In this document: positions 11,147-20,075 of the stretch, piece after piece
How positions within the stretch are numbered: position 1 is the stretch's first letter
Layout: the number at the start of each line of letters is the position of its first letter
Assembly: GCA_905221605.1 (NCBI GenBank)
Contig: CAJNDS010002408.1
Coordinates: 1 to 35,000, forward strand
Direction: 5' to 3'
DNA from: Symbiodinium natans
Lineage: Eukaryota > Sar > Dinophyceae > Suessiales > Symbiodiniaceae
DNA: 35,000 nucleotides
Program-made: the position numbers and the translations under genes
The notes under the pieces: model-generated
The model's database searches: none
Told to the model about the DNA's origin: nothing
What the model saw: the letters and a program-made list of their open reading frames with translations, nothing else

Positions 11147-11740
11147 ATCCAGCTATGTACTAGTACAGTCTAATGGGACCATTGACGGAAACGCCTTCAC
11201 ATTCGCAGGGCACTCACAAACAGTCGCCACGTCCCCGAAACAGCGAGCAGGCTGAGAATCGCGAGTGCTTGGTGGCAACACGTTACTGCTTGCTTCAAGT
11301 GCTTCTCGATTCGGAATTTGGCAGTCGTTCTCCGTTCCTTTCCAGCTATGCATAGTCCAATGGATCTTTAAGGACATATTGTCGCATTCAAAAGGCAGTC
11401 GTTCCACTTTGTTTACCGTAGTTCAGACAGCGGCCACGTTTGGAAGCCAGTCTGGAAAGTTAGGGCAGTACATGGGCAGGCCGAGAACCCCAAGCCAACA
11501 ACATGTGGAGACTTTCTCGCATGGAACAGCTGCTGTGAACCTAGGCTGACAAAGAGCCGTTCTCCATTGCTTACCAGCTATGTAAAGACTTTTGGCACCT
11601 TCACAGGGCACTCATTCCATGCGGCTGATAGTACTTCAGACAGTGGCCACGTCCGTGAAAGAGCGAGCGATAAGAGAATCCCGTAAGCGTTGGTTGCAAC
11701 ACTTCACTGGCTTCATGTGCTCTTCGACATGCAAGCATCA
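11147..11740. repeat. Three decaying copies of the older subrepeat at the array's end
   Basis: Blocks starting at about 11147, 11340 and 11575 each begin with a CCAGCTATG phrase and carry diverged GTGGCCACGT, GAGAATC and CACTGGCTT landmarks. A 39-bp piece of module A (GGAACAGCTGCTGTGAACCT, then AGGCTGACAAAGA) is inserted at 11523-11557. The array edge thus preserves the oldest, most mutated copies. Confidence 0.7.
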
Positions 11741-11833
11741 CCCCTCACCTCGGCTTGCCTTTTGCAAGGCCTCGAGCATGGCGTCGTGCAAGTTTGCCCC
11801 AGATTGGCATGTAAACAGGTCCCAGAAAAAAAA

Positions 11834-12136
11834 ACCCTCAGTTTGTGAGGGGGTGGGGTTGGGACCCCATTATAGACCCCCAACTGTGGCTTTTCCTGGG
11901 AGCTGGGTATAATTTGAAAAACCCATTTCAGACCCCTTGTTGGTCATGGACTTGTCGGTGTTAGCTATGGTTTGGTTCTCTAGACCACAACGAAAAGGTC
12001 GAGAGACCCTTCAGTGAAGGGTTGACGTGAAATGGGTAAGCTGGGAAAGGTCTAAAATGGTCCTATCCCCATTTCAGACCTCCGATTTCCTGACCCTCAA
12101 GGGTCACCATTCCAGACCCCCACAAGCTGAGGGGAT
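11834..12136. repeat. Hairpin-dense dispersed element, copy 1
   Basis: 303 bp matching 15246-15556 almost base for base, with unrelated flanks. It holds a chain of hairpins. CCCTCA/TGAGGG is at 11835-11851 (loop GTTTG). TCTCTAGACC/GGTCGAGAGA is at 11977-12006 (one mismatch). ACCCTTC/GAAGGGT is at 12006-12022 (loop AGT). GGTCTAAAATGG/CCATTTCAGACC is at 12049-12080 (one mismatch, 8-nt loop). TGACCCT/AGGGTCA is at 12091-12106 (loop CA). A 14-bp motif CCATTNNAGACCYC occurs four times directly (11867, 11923, 12069, 12107) and once inverted (12049). No frame suggests a protein. On the minus strand the end hairpin runs straight into nine T residues (11825-11833). Confidence 0.92.
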
Positions 12137-12238
12137 GAAAAGAAGCACTTTGGCGATTCTTGGAGGATCCAAGTAACAGATCCGGCGCGAAAGCTGAGGT
12201 CCTCAAGCGACGTACGCTCGGGACAGCCATCTATTACA

Positions 12239-12307
12239 CCCCCCTCCGTGTGTGAGGGGGGGACGTTCGAACCTGCAACATTGCAGATTCAACGTCCCCA
12301 CCCCCCC
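12239..12307. other. Two overlapping alternative hairpins
   Basis: CCCCCCTC (12239-12246) can pair with GAGGGGGG (12254-12261), loop CGTGTGT. GGGGACGTT (12259-12267) can pair with AACGTCCCC (12291-12299), enclosing a third short hairpin CTGCAA/TTGCAG (12273-12286). The first two share the G run and so are mutually exclusive. The first resembles the terminal hairpin of the repeat at 11834 (CCCTCMGTKTGTGAGGGGG), suggesting a solo, diverged end of that element. Confidence 0.75.
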
Positions 12308-12319
12308 GCCTGCCGAAGC

Positions 12320-13300
12320 AGACAGTAGTTCTGGAGCATGTCCGGCAAGCACTGCGTATTCCAAGCTCCAATTATGTGCGTGCGACCTACCCCCCGAGAA
12401 GGCAGCATGACAGGTATCCAGTCGGAGGCAAGATTAAGATTGACATGCCCACAATGCACCGCATGCTCTGATGCACACGAGCAGGGACGTGGGGCGGAAA
12501 GGTGCTCTTACACACAGGGTTGCTTGAGGCCCGACGTTGAAAAGACCACAAGCAGTCAGCATTAATGCAGGCCTTGGATGTTTGAGATGATGGGTAGCCA
12601 GGGATGGCGTCAGGAGCCCCGCTCATGAGTCTTCTTCTGGGCTAGGCTATAGCTGTAGCCCTCGAAGAGGATCGAAAAGGGACCAGCTCGCCAGAGGCCT
12701 CAAGATTTCCGATGAGGCCTAGAAGCCAAGGAAGAAGAACACACGAAAGGAGATTGTTGTTTCGCGGCTAGTGCGCTTCCTACTGGCAGACCAATATCTT
12801 CACCTTCACCTTCAGTGGAAACAACGGAAACGAAAGCACTGCAATTTTCGACGCTGCAACGTCTGAAGTTGAAGGTTTGCCTCCACCGCTGCCAGACGGC
12901 GGACTGCAATGTTGCACTTGGGAAGGTCCCCCCTCATGTCGCGTAGCAAAAGAGGGGGATTCTGTTACATAAGAGCCGATTGGCAAGGAGGGCTACCAGA
13001 CACCCATGCCTGGACAGCCTGGAGGGCCTGGAGGGCCAAGAGGCCAAAAGAAAGAACCAAGGAACAGGCTACTGCATTGCAGGGAGTTACCTATAGATCA
13101 GAGCAGCCGAGGTCTGGCCCCAACATGGGCCGGTCAACATCTGGGCCACCAATTGACCCACTCGTGGTGTCTGCGCAGGCAAAGGCCTGGACTCCCGTTC
13201 CCGGCCACGACGAGGGCATAGTTCCGGTCAGACTCTGCTGCACCGGTGGCATAGGACTGGACGTTGATGCGGGACACGACGATGACATACAGTAGAAGCC
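12320..13300. other. No recognisable gene
   Basis: Short frames on both strands, including a plus frame at 12909-13295 with a mixed composition and no motif I can name. A GGAGGGCCT duplication lies at 13020-13037, and CCCCCTC/GAGGGGG arms are separated by about 16 nt near 12929-12958. Confidence 0.4.
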
Positions 13301-13301
13301 G

Positions 13302-13390
13302 GAAAGTTGGAACATCATTATCCTTATACCTTTATGGTAAAGTATAGGGACTTCCCGCACCAATCATCCTCAATCCATGTTCCAACTTTC
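13302..13390. other. 13-bp perfect inverted repeat with 63-nt loop
   Basis: GAAAGTTGGAACA (13302-13314) and TGTTCCAACTTTC (13378-13390) are exact complements. The loop itself contains a near-palindrome TATACCTTTATGGTAAAGTATA (a 21-22 nt stem-loop with one unpaired base) at about 13325-13346. It could be a small foldback element or an RNA structure. Confidence 0.7.
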
Positions 13391-13591
13391 TGTGGTTCAC
13401 TATAGTTCCGGGCGCCATAGCCGACAGAGGTCCGTGAGCAGCGGTTTGGGATGGATCTTCCTGCTGGACAGCGTGGAGATGATCATGGCGTGCCCGGAAC
13501 CTTGGGAGAGCAAGTCCAGGATCTGAGGTGGGCCGCCACATGAGGACCGCAGCAAAGCCGGACAGCAAAGAGGCTTCAACGTGGTTCGTAA

Positions 13592-13951
13592 GCACTGGGC
13601 CCGCAAGCAAACCTAGCCGAAGTTAGCGACCCTGAACCCTCCAGGCACCACACGAACTTAGACGAAGGCAATTCAACAGGCTTTGACGAAGGACCGGGCA
13701 GGACCATCCTGGTAAAACCAACCCGAACCCTCGATCCTGACACGAAGGCAGCAGAAGACGACGGAGCTCATAGCCCCAGCGGGGCAGCACTGTCGGCCTG
13801 GAGCTTGGCTCGGCTGCACAGGACTGCACGAGCTCGTTTACTGCGCACGGCCACGCCCAGCCTTTGACGAAGGCACGCCAGCCTTGTCTTTGTCGAACTT
13901 CCAGGATTCGAGACATGCACTGAACTGAGGAAATTGAGCAAGCACCCCTGA
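13592..13951 (+). CDS. Coding-like frame interrupted by one TGA, unknown product
   Basis: The frame runs from a TAA at 13589 to a TGA at 13949, with one internal TGA at 13865. Before that stop it reads acidic and varied (NLDEGNSTGFDEGPGR, then DPDTKAAEDDGAHSPSGAA), then Arg/Leu-rich. After the stop it continues RRHASLVFVELPGFETCTEL. There is no ATG near the start, so it would be an internal exon or a decayed gene. Three copies of a GACGAAGG phrase (13658, 13684, 13866) give a weak internal repeat. A minus-strand frame (13623-13961) is the alternative. Confidence 0.25.
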
Positions 13952-14037
13952 AGAGACACATGCGGGGTTCGTCTTGAGGTTGGATGGGAAACTCGCAGAA
14001 GCGCTAAGTTGCAGTGAGATCCCTATGCTAAACAGGG

Positions 14038-14275
14038 AAAATGGATCTTCCAAAGCCTCCCCCCACCATCCCCACCAAACCAGAATGTTGTGGGCACCCA
14101 TGCTCCACAAGTGCTCGTCTCCCGCCTCCGTCTGATGCCTTAGAATGGCTGTTCGTGCGGACAATACTGAGGACAGTGCACCCCACGGCTGCAACATGAG
14201 GGACAAGAATGGAACTACAAACCCGCCGCGTCACTGCTTCCATTTTCCCAAAGATGAGATGGTCCATTGAACTAG
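14038..14275. repeat. Diverged dispersed repeat, copy 2
   Basis: Partner of 4636-4800, longer by insertions of about 60 bp between the CCAGAATG and GACAATACTG landmarks. Same orientation as copy 1. The minus-strand frame starting at 14291 aligns with the minus frame of copy 1 through MDHxxFGKM and then only after a frame change, so at least one copy is not intact coding sequence. Confidence 0.7.
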
Positions 14276-14279
14276 AATC

Positions 14280-15245
14280 GCAAGGGCACACTGCCTCCTC
14301 ACGAACTTCCTTTTTGGAAACGGGTCTCGGGCAGCCTGATCACCATGCCGTAAGCGCTACCAAGTGGAAACCCCCCCGCCGCCTGAACCATGTTGTGTGG
14401 CTCGTAGTGTGGGGTCCTTGCTGCGAGCGCGCCAGAGCACTGCATTCGCTTGGTTTCAAACATGTGTGAACTTTGTTTGCGAGCCAAATCACCAGGCACG
14501 GGCAGGCACATGCACAACTCCGCATTCCCTCCAATCAGTTTGGATCTCGTGTGCCTGTGGTGTTTCACACTTGTTGATGTGCCTTTGATCATGGGCTGTG
14601 CATTTTTGTTATGTGGTGCGGCCCTGCTATGTCATGCCTTTTGACAAATGCTGTGCCTTAACACGCCCGCCCCGTAGTGCATGTATGGAGCTTTTCTTAA
14701 ATTTTTTTGCGCGCGTAAGACTCTCTGTTCAAGGTATGATCTGGCCTAGGCTTCTGCAGGAATCCGCAGGGCACACTGTGATTGAATTGTCCGTTTAGTG
14801 GGCGCATCATGAAACAACTGCTAGCCTCTTTCCCCAAGACAGGCTGCCGGGATCCTCGAGCACCCTGCTTAGCTGAATTTTCCCCGTCTCCGGAGACGTA
14901 AAGCTTGATAGCTTTAGGCTTTCGAAACTGGCGCCGCACGAAGATACTTGCTACCAAAACCGGTGCACTGATTCGAGTGTTTTAAACTATGTTTTCATTT
15001 ATTCTCGGGGCCCTACGGCACATCGCACTCGGAGAGCATCCTGATCTCACGACAACTGTCTCGACGAGCCTGCCAAAGGGCTACCAACACTGGATGTGTG
15101 TTTTCAGTAGACCTGTTCCAGCTCGCGTCATTTATTGTTCTCCCCGGCAGCTCTTCAGCACACATCCAGTGGCGCAGTCTTTCAAGTTCCATGGCAGCTG
15201 CTTTCGGAGCGGGGCACAGAGACAGCTCTGGGATGCATAAAGAAC
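14280..15245. other. No recognisable gene
   Basis: Only short frames on either strand. A plus frame at 14450-14644 has a hydrophobic, Cys-rich stretch that could pass for a membrane segment, but nothing supports it as a gene. Confidence 0.4.
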
Positions 15246-15556
15246 ACCCTCAGTTTGTGAGGGGGTGGGGTTGGGGCCCCATTATAGACCCCCAGCTGTG
15301 GCTTTTCCTGGGAGCTGGGTATAATTTGAAAAACCCATTTCAGACCCCTTGTTGGTTATGGACTTGTCGGTGTTAGCTAGCAGCTATGGTTTGGTTCTCT
15401 AGACCACAACGAAAAGGTCGTGAGACCCTTCAGTGAAGGGATGACGTGAAATGGGTAAGCTGGGAAAGGTCTAAAAATGGTCCTATCCCCATTTCAGACC
15501 TCCGATTTCCTGACCCTCAAAGGTCACCATTCCAGACCCCCACAGGCTGAGGGGAT
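15246..15556. repeat. Hairpin-dense dispersed element, copy 2
   Basis: 311 bp in the same orientation as copy 1. The length difference is a 7-bp duplication (AGCAGCT in GTTAGCTAGCAGCTATGG) plus one A. Terminal hairpin CCCTCA/TGAGGG (15247-15263) is intact, and GGTCTAAAAATGG/CCATTTCAGACC (15468-15500) is nearly so. The other three stems carry arm mismatches. No T run follows the terminal hairpin here. Confidence 0.92.
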
Positions 15557-15594
15557 CAAGAAGGCCCCCCCGTCAGCCTGTGCCTTTTTGATGG

Positions 15595-15715
15595 TCGGCC
15601 TGTCATAGGGTACGCATAGGTCTGCCGCAGGCCTACCGACGCCCGACTGACAGGCTTGCCATAGACCTGCCGACAGCCTACCGAGCTCTACTGTAGGCCT
15701 ACCGATACCCTCCAG
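15595..15715. repeat. Degenerate GGCCTACCGAC short repeat
   Basis: Five or six irregularly spaced variants of GGCCTACCGAC and GACCTGCCGAC in about 120 bp, directly after the second hairpin element. Spacing is roughly 15-45 bp, so it is not a clean tandem repeat. Confidence 0.6.
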
Positions 15716-16876
15716 GCAAAAGCAGAACACTTGGCTCCTCTTCTCTTCAAACTGTCCGGCTGCTTCACAGTGGAGCATCCTCGCAAACATCGCGCGCGTA
15801 GTTTTTCCCAGCCTCTTCTACACATTGCCTTCTCAGCATCAACATTCTGTGACAAGACGCCGAAACAGCCTTTCAATTTGCAGTCCTGCCCCCCTCCCCC
15901 TCCTCAGGGCGAAATTGCTGGGGGCCGGCCTTTTGAAGCATCTCTCGCTCCTTCCGAGGCGCCAATACTCAGCTACCGTGTCGTCACGTCTCCAGCAACA
16001 AGGTGGGGGCGGCCACGACTCAGGCTGAGCCTATAGGCATTCAATGTCATGTTGTGTCTCAGCGGGTCGTTGGATGTCGGTCGCCACATGGACGTGAGCT
16101 GCTACTGTCATAAGTGGGGCATCGTCACAAGTATCGCCTACGTACTTGAACTCCGGTCTCTTTAGAGCATCTCCCAGTCTCAGCTTCCAAGAGGGGGGCA
16201 TTCATTTTCTGTGCCGTTTCGAAGACTGATTAGGGGTCGTAACTCTCGACTTGCAAAGATGTGAGCTGCTGGAGCTGTCACTGCCGGACTTCTTTGGGCA
16301 CAAATCGAGGAGTGCATAGCCATTGCCTCGTTGGGCGTGCTCCGCATCCGTACTCCCTGCGTGTAAAGGGATTCTTTGTCGGTAGCAGAGGTTTTGGCTG
16401 CGCACTTTTCCTCTTGAGGATTACAGAATAAGCCTTACTGCAAAGACAGGACGGACCATCGCCCTGCAGCTGTCTGTGCAACGATGCCACGAGAACCTGC
16501 GAGTCGAAGCGCGTGGACGAGATCTACATCTGGGGATTCATGCGGCCTGTTGCAAGAATAGGCATGGGAGACGTTCGACAGGTTCTCTCTCAGACCCTGC
16601 ATCGCTCCGAGCCCGGAAACTGCTGCACACCCCGGCCCCCGGCCTGGAACAGGTGACCATAGGTGAACCTTCAGGGGAGGGGGAGCTTGTGTTGGACAGT
16701 ACGTGAAATCCAGGAGCTCCCAAACAATTGGTTGTCGGAAGGGACGGGGTTCTCTGTGCAGGATCACTGCAAGGTTACGGGGTCACTGCCGCTTTCCCCG
16801 TCTCTCGCGCGCTGACCGAGGGTTGGGGTCAAGGGCGTCGCAGTTCGGGGACAGGCGCTGAAGGCCAAGCAGGTAG

Positions 16877-17338
16877 AACCTTGATTCCTCTTTGAATTGG
16901 CCGCTAGTCACTTGGGAAGGGAAGAGCCTCTTTAATTCTGCTGACGAATCTCTAACGAGGCGACGACCTCCGCTGGGAAGCGTTCCCTCGGGCTGGAAGA
17001 AGGGTTTGGCGAGTGATGAGGGGTTAGGGTTTGAGGATGAAGATTTGCGAGGTTTGGAGTCTTACCTTATTCTACCAGGCGATGGAGGTCAATACCGTCC
17101 TTCGAGGAATCCCAAACGGAATCTCTTTAAAGGAACGTCATTCCATCAGCTATCTGTAGAACTTCTAGACTTGCCAGCTGAGACCATCAGCAGTCAATCC
17201 ACAAGCACTGCATCCACATTGGCTGGGAGTCTTGGGCTTAGAGGTACCTACGAAAACATGGCCAACTACGGAGGCTGCCAGAATCGACCGCGTCACGAAG
17301 ACCAAACAGGACAGCGGGACCCAACGGCAAAGGCATAG
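16877..17338 (+). CDS. Uncharacterised coding-like frame, 153 codons
   Basis: Open from just after TAG (16874) to TAG (17336-17338). There is no ATG in the first two thirds; a TTG at 16892 or an upstream exon would have to start it. The translation is varied and protein-like, with WPLVTWEGKSLFNSADESL at the N end, an acidic patch (SDEGLGFEDEDLRGLES), a basic patch (YRPSRNPKRNLFKG), then Ser/Thr-rich and Gly-rich ends. Shifting frame by one base near 17335 gives a second protein-like stretch (GIEIRDWSPQDAKVQTGS) up to a TAG, so a frameshift or splice is possible. No competing frame of 60 codons or more on the minus strand. Family not recognised. Confidence 0.35.
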   Translation, partial: NLDSSLNWPLVTWEGKSLFNSADESLTRRRPPLGSVPSGWKKGLASDEGLGFEDEDLRGLESYLILPGDGGQYRPSRNPKRNLFKGTSFHQLSVELLDLPAETISSQSTSTASTLAGSLGLRGTYENMANYGGCQNRPRHEDQTGQRDPTAKA

Positions 17339-17480
17339 AAATCAGGGACTGGAGTCCACAGGATGCTAAAGTCCAGACGGGATCAATCACACTCTAGAGC
17401 CTGATGGCACACGAGCAGCTAGTAGGCGCAGACGGAAAGGCAGAGATGGGAAGGCAAGAGGTGGCGAAGATGGGCAAACC

Positions 17481-17870
17481 TCAAGGCGCCCCAGCCGAGG
17501 CAGAGGCTTCTGCCTGACGGCGGAGCGCAGCACGCGCATGGTGGCTGCGGAGAAGGACTGACAGCTCCTGGAGCGCATGCAGGAGCCCGGCATCAGAGCC
17601 CGTGCGGGCAGCGACAGCACGTGAAAGGAGCTGCAAGGTTTTGGAAGCATCCGGCTCCCAGGCCCCATGAGTCTCAACTACCAGCGGCACGAAGCGCACA
17701 CCCTGGACAGTGCACGGTTGGGCTGTCTGCAGATGTGGGGGACCAGACTGACCGACCACAGAACAGCTACGGGACATGCCGGCAGTTTCCGTCGTTCTGC
17801 GAGGTTCTGCCCCCTTTGTACGGTACTCATTGGACAATCTTCTGCGAGGCTCTGCGAATCTCCCTAACCG
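17481..17870 (-). CDS. LINE-like (non-LTR retrotransposon) polyprotein C-terminal fragment
   Basis: Minus frame, open from 17870 and ending at the TGA at 17481-17483. Counting from the TTG at 17837 it has 118 residues. The core FVPLVVETHGAW (residues 49-60), then a helical stretch ending in SHHARAALRRQAE (98-110), matches the layout I know for the region after the reverse transcriptase in LINE-type ORF2 proteins of protists and animals. That layout is a FxPLVxExxG motif, then a region with paired helices, then a terminal Leu/Arg-rich helix near ALRR. The reverse transcriptase and endonuclease domains are not visible upstream (toward 18.8 kb), so this is a 5'-truncated or decayed copy. The domain is inferred from pattern and not from a search. 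Confidence 0.5.
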   Translation of the reverse strand, partial: RLGRFAEPRRRLSNEYRTKGAEPRRTTETAGMSRSCSVVGQSGPPHLQTAQPCTVQGVRFVPLVVETHGAWEPDASKTLQLLSRAVAARTGSDAGLLHALQELSVLLRSHHARAALRRQAEASASAGAP

Positions 17871-18830
17871 CTAAACGGCTCCCAGGGAATTCATTCAATG
17901 ATGGGACAGGCTTACTCCCCTCGTGCATACATGGGCTACTCATTCATGTGCCTATCCCACGAGTCTTACATACCTTGCAGGGTCACAAGACCCATCTTTG
18001 CACGTGCTCCGAAGCGCCAGTCTGATGTGATGCATCATGCACTCTTGGCACTTCTGCTCCGCTTCGCTTCAGAACCGATTTGGCAGAAGTCCAGAGAAGA
18101 GTCAGGTGAACACCTCATGCCACCATGCGCCGAAAATGCACGAGCACCAAACCGGCCTGCTATCCCTTTCCACTCATAGCGTCCCCAGAAGGCATCTCCC
18201 CTCACCCCTGGAAGGCTGAAGCTCAAACGGCGTCAACCGGTAGTTGTCCGCTGACTCGTCTCGAGTTCTCCAACTGGAGGGTTGAGGGTGGTGAGAGCTG
18301 TTTCCTCAAAGCGTAGTGAGCATGTTTGAGGTGGAAAGGCTCCCCCAACCGACTCGAAGTCCGAAGAGCGGTCTTTGCGAGAACGCATGGACATGGGTCC
18401 CCATGCACGGAGCTGCGGGCCCTTTGGAGGTGTCTCTTGCTCACCCGCCAACAGGCAATCAAACGGTGGTTGCCAGCTCTTGGGAGAGTCGTGCCCTCAA
18501 TCATGCACGGGTTGGTGATGGAACCTTCAGTTTGGGAGGTAGTTGGCTCACTAGACATGTGCCAGCAACGTACGACTCTTGCTTCCTTGCCTTGAAAATC
18601 CTTGGGCCTCGTTTTTCGGTGTATCCAGAATGCAGATATCAAGGCGGTGGCTCCGTCCACCCTCCTCTGCACCATGCGCTGGACCAGTGGAAAAATTGCC
18701 TCAGCTTGGCCAGGTAAAGAGCAGACAAGGGAACAATACAATCGTGAACATGCCAGCAAATCCCTAGCCGCCAACCAGGCTCCCGAATATTTCATCCCCA
18801 AAAATCACTTAACACTTCCCTCCCCCCCCC
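17871..18830. other. No recognisable gene; possible decayed retroelement body
   Basis: On the minus strand a 192-codon frame (18223-18801) lies upstream of the LINE-like tail in the sense of transcription. I see no reverse transcriptase motif in it, and the plus strand offers a rival 133-codon frame (18316-18717). If the retroelement once extended here it is no longer readable by eye. Confidence 0.35.
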
Positions 18831-19037
18831 CCCCCTCCCTCCCTCCCTCCCGCCGTCCCGCCCTCCCCCTCTCTCCCTCTCTCCCTGTCTCCCTGTCTCC
18901 CTGTCTCCCTGTCTCCCTGTCTCCCTGTCTCCCTGTCTCCCTGTCTCCCTGTCTCCCTGTCTCCCTGTCTCCCTGTCTCCCTGTCTCCCTGTCTCTCTGT
19001 CTCTCTGTCTCTGTGTATCTTCTTCTTCTTCTTCTAC
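18828..19037. repeat. Pyrimidine microsatellite CCCTGTCT with poly-C and CTT edges
   Basis: C-rich start with CCCT runs (18828-18870), then a long array of the 8-mer TCTCCCTG, decaying to TCTCTCTG, then (CTT)n at 19018-19035. The plus strand is almost free of purines other than G. Long low-complexity Ser/Pro/Leu or Arg/Glu/Gly frames here are artefacts. Confidence 0.95.
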
Positions 19038-19239
19038 AGGGCTTGAAGGGCCCAGCGAGCCCTCCGCGCGCGCGGGCGCGCCCAGTCCGGTCAATTCGTC
19101 TCTTTAGTGGTGAAATGTGGGCTTCCCCCTCCGGGGGAGATCTCCAGCCACCCATACCAACCTTAGCTTTCCTCAGTGTGCCCTGAGGGCGATGGTGCTG
19201 GGTACCTCCCCGTTCAGAGCCCTTGTGGTGATCTGCGGT

Positions 19240-19282
19240 TTTCGCTCTCTCTCTCTCTCTCTCTCTCTGTCTTCTTTTTTTT

Positions 19283-19316
<34 letters not shown>
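19240..19316. repeat. (CT)n microsatellite with poly-T interruption
   Basis: Two (CT)n blocks separated by a run of about 14 T. Polypyrimidine on plus. No gene. Confidence 0.95.
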
Positions 19317-19319
<3 letters not shown>

Positions 19320-19673
19320 TCCTCTTCACCTCTCTACTGCTCCCACCTCAGCTCCACATCCATCGACGGAAGCAACGTTGCTATTGGCTGGATCCTTCAT
19401 CTTTCTCATGGGAATTCTACAACGTACCTGTAACCCTCCGAAACGCTGCATAGCCTCATGAACTAGTGCCTGCTGTGCAACAGCGAGGTTCTGCAACCAT
19501 CCCCCAAACCTGCAACCCCATCTAGCTAGTAGGGGTCGTTCCCAATGCCCGCCAAGTGGGGTCGCCAAGAGTGAAACCAAGGCCGATGCAAAGCCCTTTT
19601 GAGGCTCCTTACTTGGCAAGACGATGACCTGATGCATGACCCCAACTCAGTCCAGAAATCCCAGCCAAAAGAG

Positions 19674-19689
19674 CCCCCCCCCCCCCCCA
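19674..19689. repeat. Poly-C run
   Basis: About 16 C residues with no interruption, inside otherwise unassigned DNA (19320-19980). Confidence 0.9.
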
Positions 19690-19989
19690 AGCTCAGAGAA
19701 ACTAATCCCCAAGTGTTGTTTTTGTTTCAGCAGTTTTTTGGGGTCGGCCAGGTTGCGTTGGGAGAGCTCAGGAACAGGGCGCAGCGCGAAGCGGAAGGGA
19801 CTTCCTCAGAAGGCGAGGCTCACGCGTAAGGATGCCGAGCACGATTCTGTGCGGATTCCAGGGTGAATTTCTTACAAAGGGGGAGGAATGTGGGGATTAA
19901 GGGGCCCATCAGGGACTATACTGGGCTACTGTTTGTTACTGTTCTATCAAAAAATGCCCGTAAAGCCGCAAGAAAACCTGTATCCTCAG

Positions 19990-20075
19990 CTCTAATCCCT
20001 GGACCCTGAACCCTAGACCCAGACCCGAAACATCCCCAAACCCTAAGCCCCCACACTTCAGCCCTAGTCCCTATA
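19990..20075. repeat. Degenerate telomere-like patch
   Basis: CCCTGGACCCTGAACCCTAGACCC, then AAACCCTAAGCCCCC and AGCCCTAGTCCC: worn CCCTAAA-type units, same orientation as at 1.35 and 1.83 kb. Confidence 0.6.

Larger units (their letters stand above)
6712..11740. repeat. Hierarchical 0.9-1.15 kb tandem array
   Basis: Five related units in the same orientation. Module B (GGACATCAGGAATGCA... to CGGTCAACATCA) occurs at about 6716-7095, 7666-8055, 8809-9196, 9720-10107 and 10672-11060. Module A (TTCGACGCAGAAGTTTGCGG to CAACAGACAGCAGCCG) occurs at about 7407, 8550, 9458 and 10410. Between B and A lies either a short linker (7105-7405, 9197-9455, 10108-10407) or a long one (8060-8545, and 11062 onward). 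The long linkers are two or three diverged copies of the block that makes the short linker. Frames of about 173 codons recur on plus (6465, 7417, 8560, 9471, 10423), but amino-acid changes are common and one copy is truncated by TAA, so I do not call genes. The first unit lacks A and the last decays into fragments. Confidence 0.92.

Noticed and set aside
6712-11740. CRISPR array
   Set aside because: Units are about 1 kb, tandem and related throughout, with no short repeat plus unique spacer structure and no cas genes.
11834-12136. RNA polymerase III promoter boxes inside the hairpin element
   Set aside because: No sequence close enough to box A or box B on either strand.
13000-13221. Collagen-like PGQPGGPGGPRG frame
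   Set aside because: Only a few triplets, produced by the short GGAGGGCCT duplication; no extended Gly-X-Y repeat.
18602-19329. Long Ser/Pro/Leu and Arg/Glu frames up to 194 codons
   Set aside because: They run through the CCCTGTCT and CT microsatellites and have no sequence of their own beyond the flanks.
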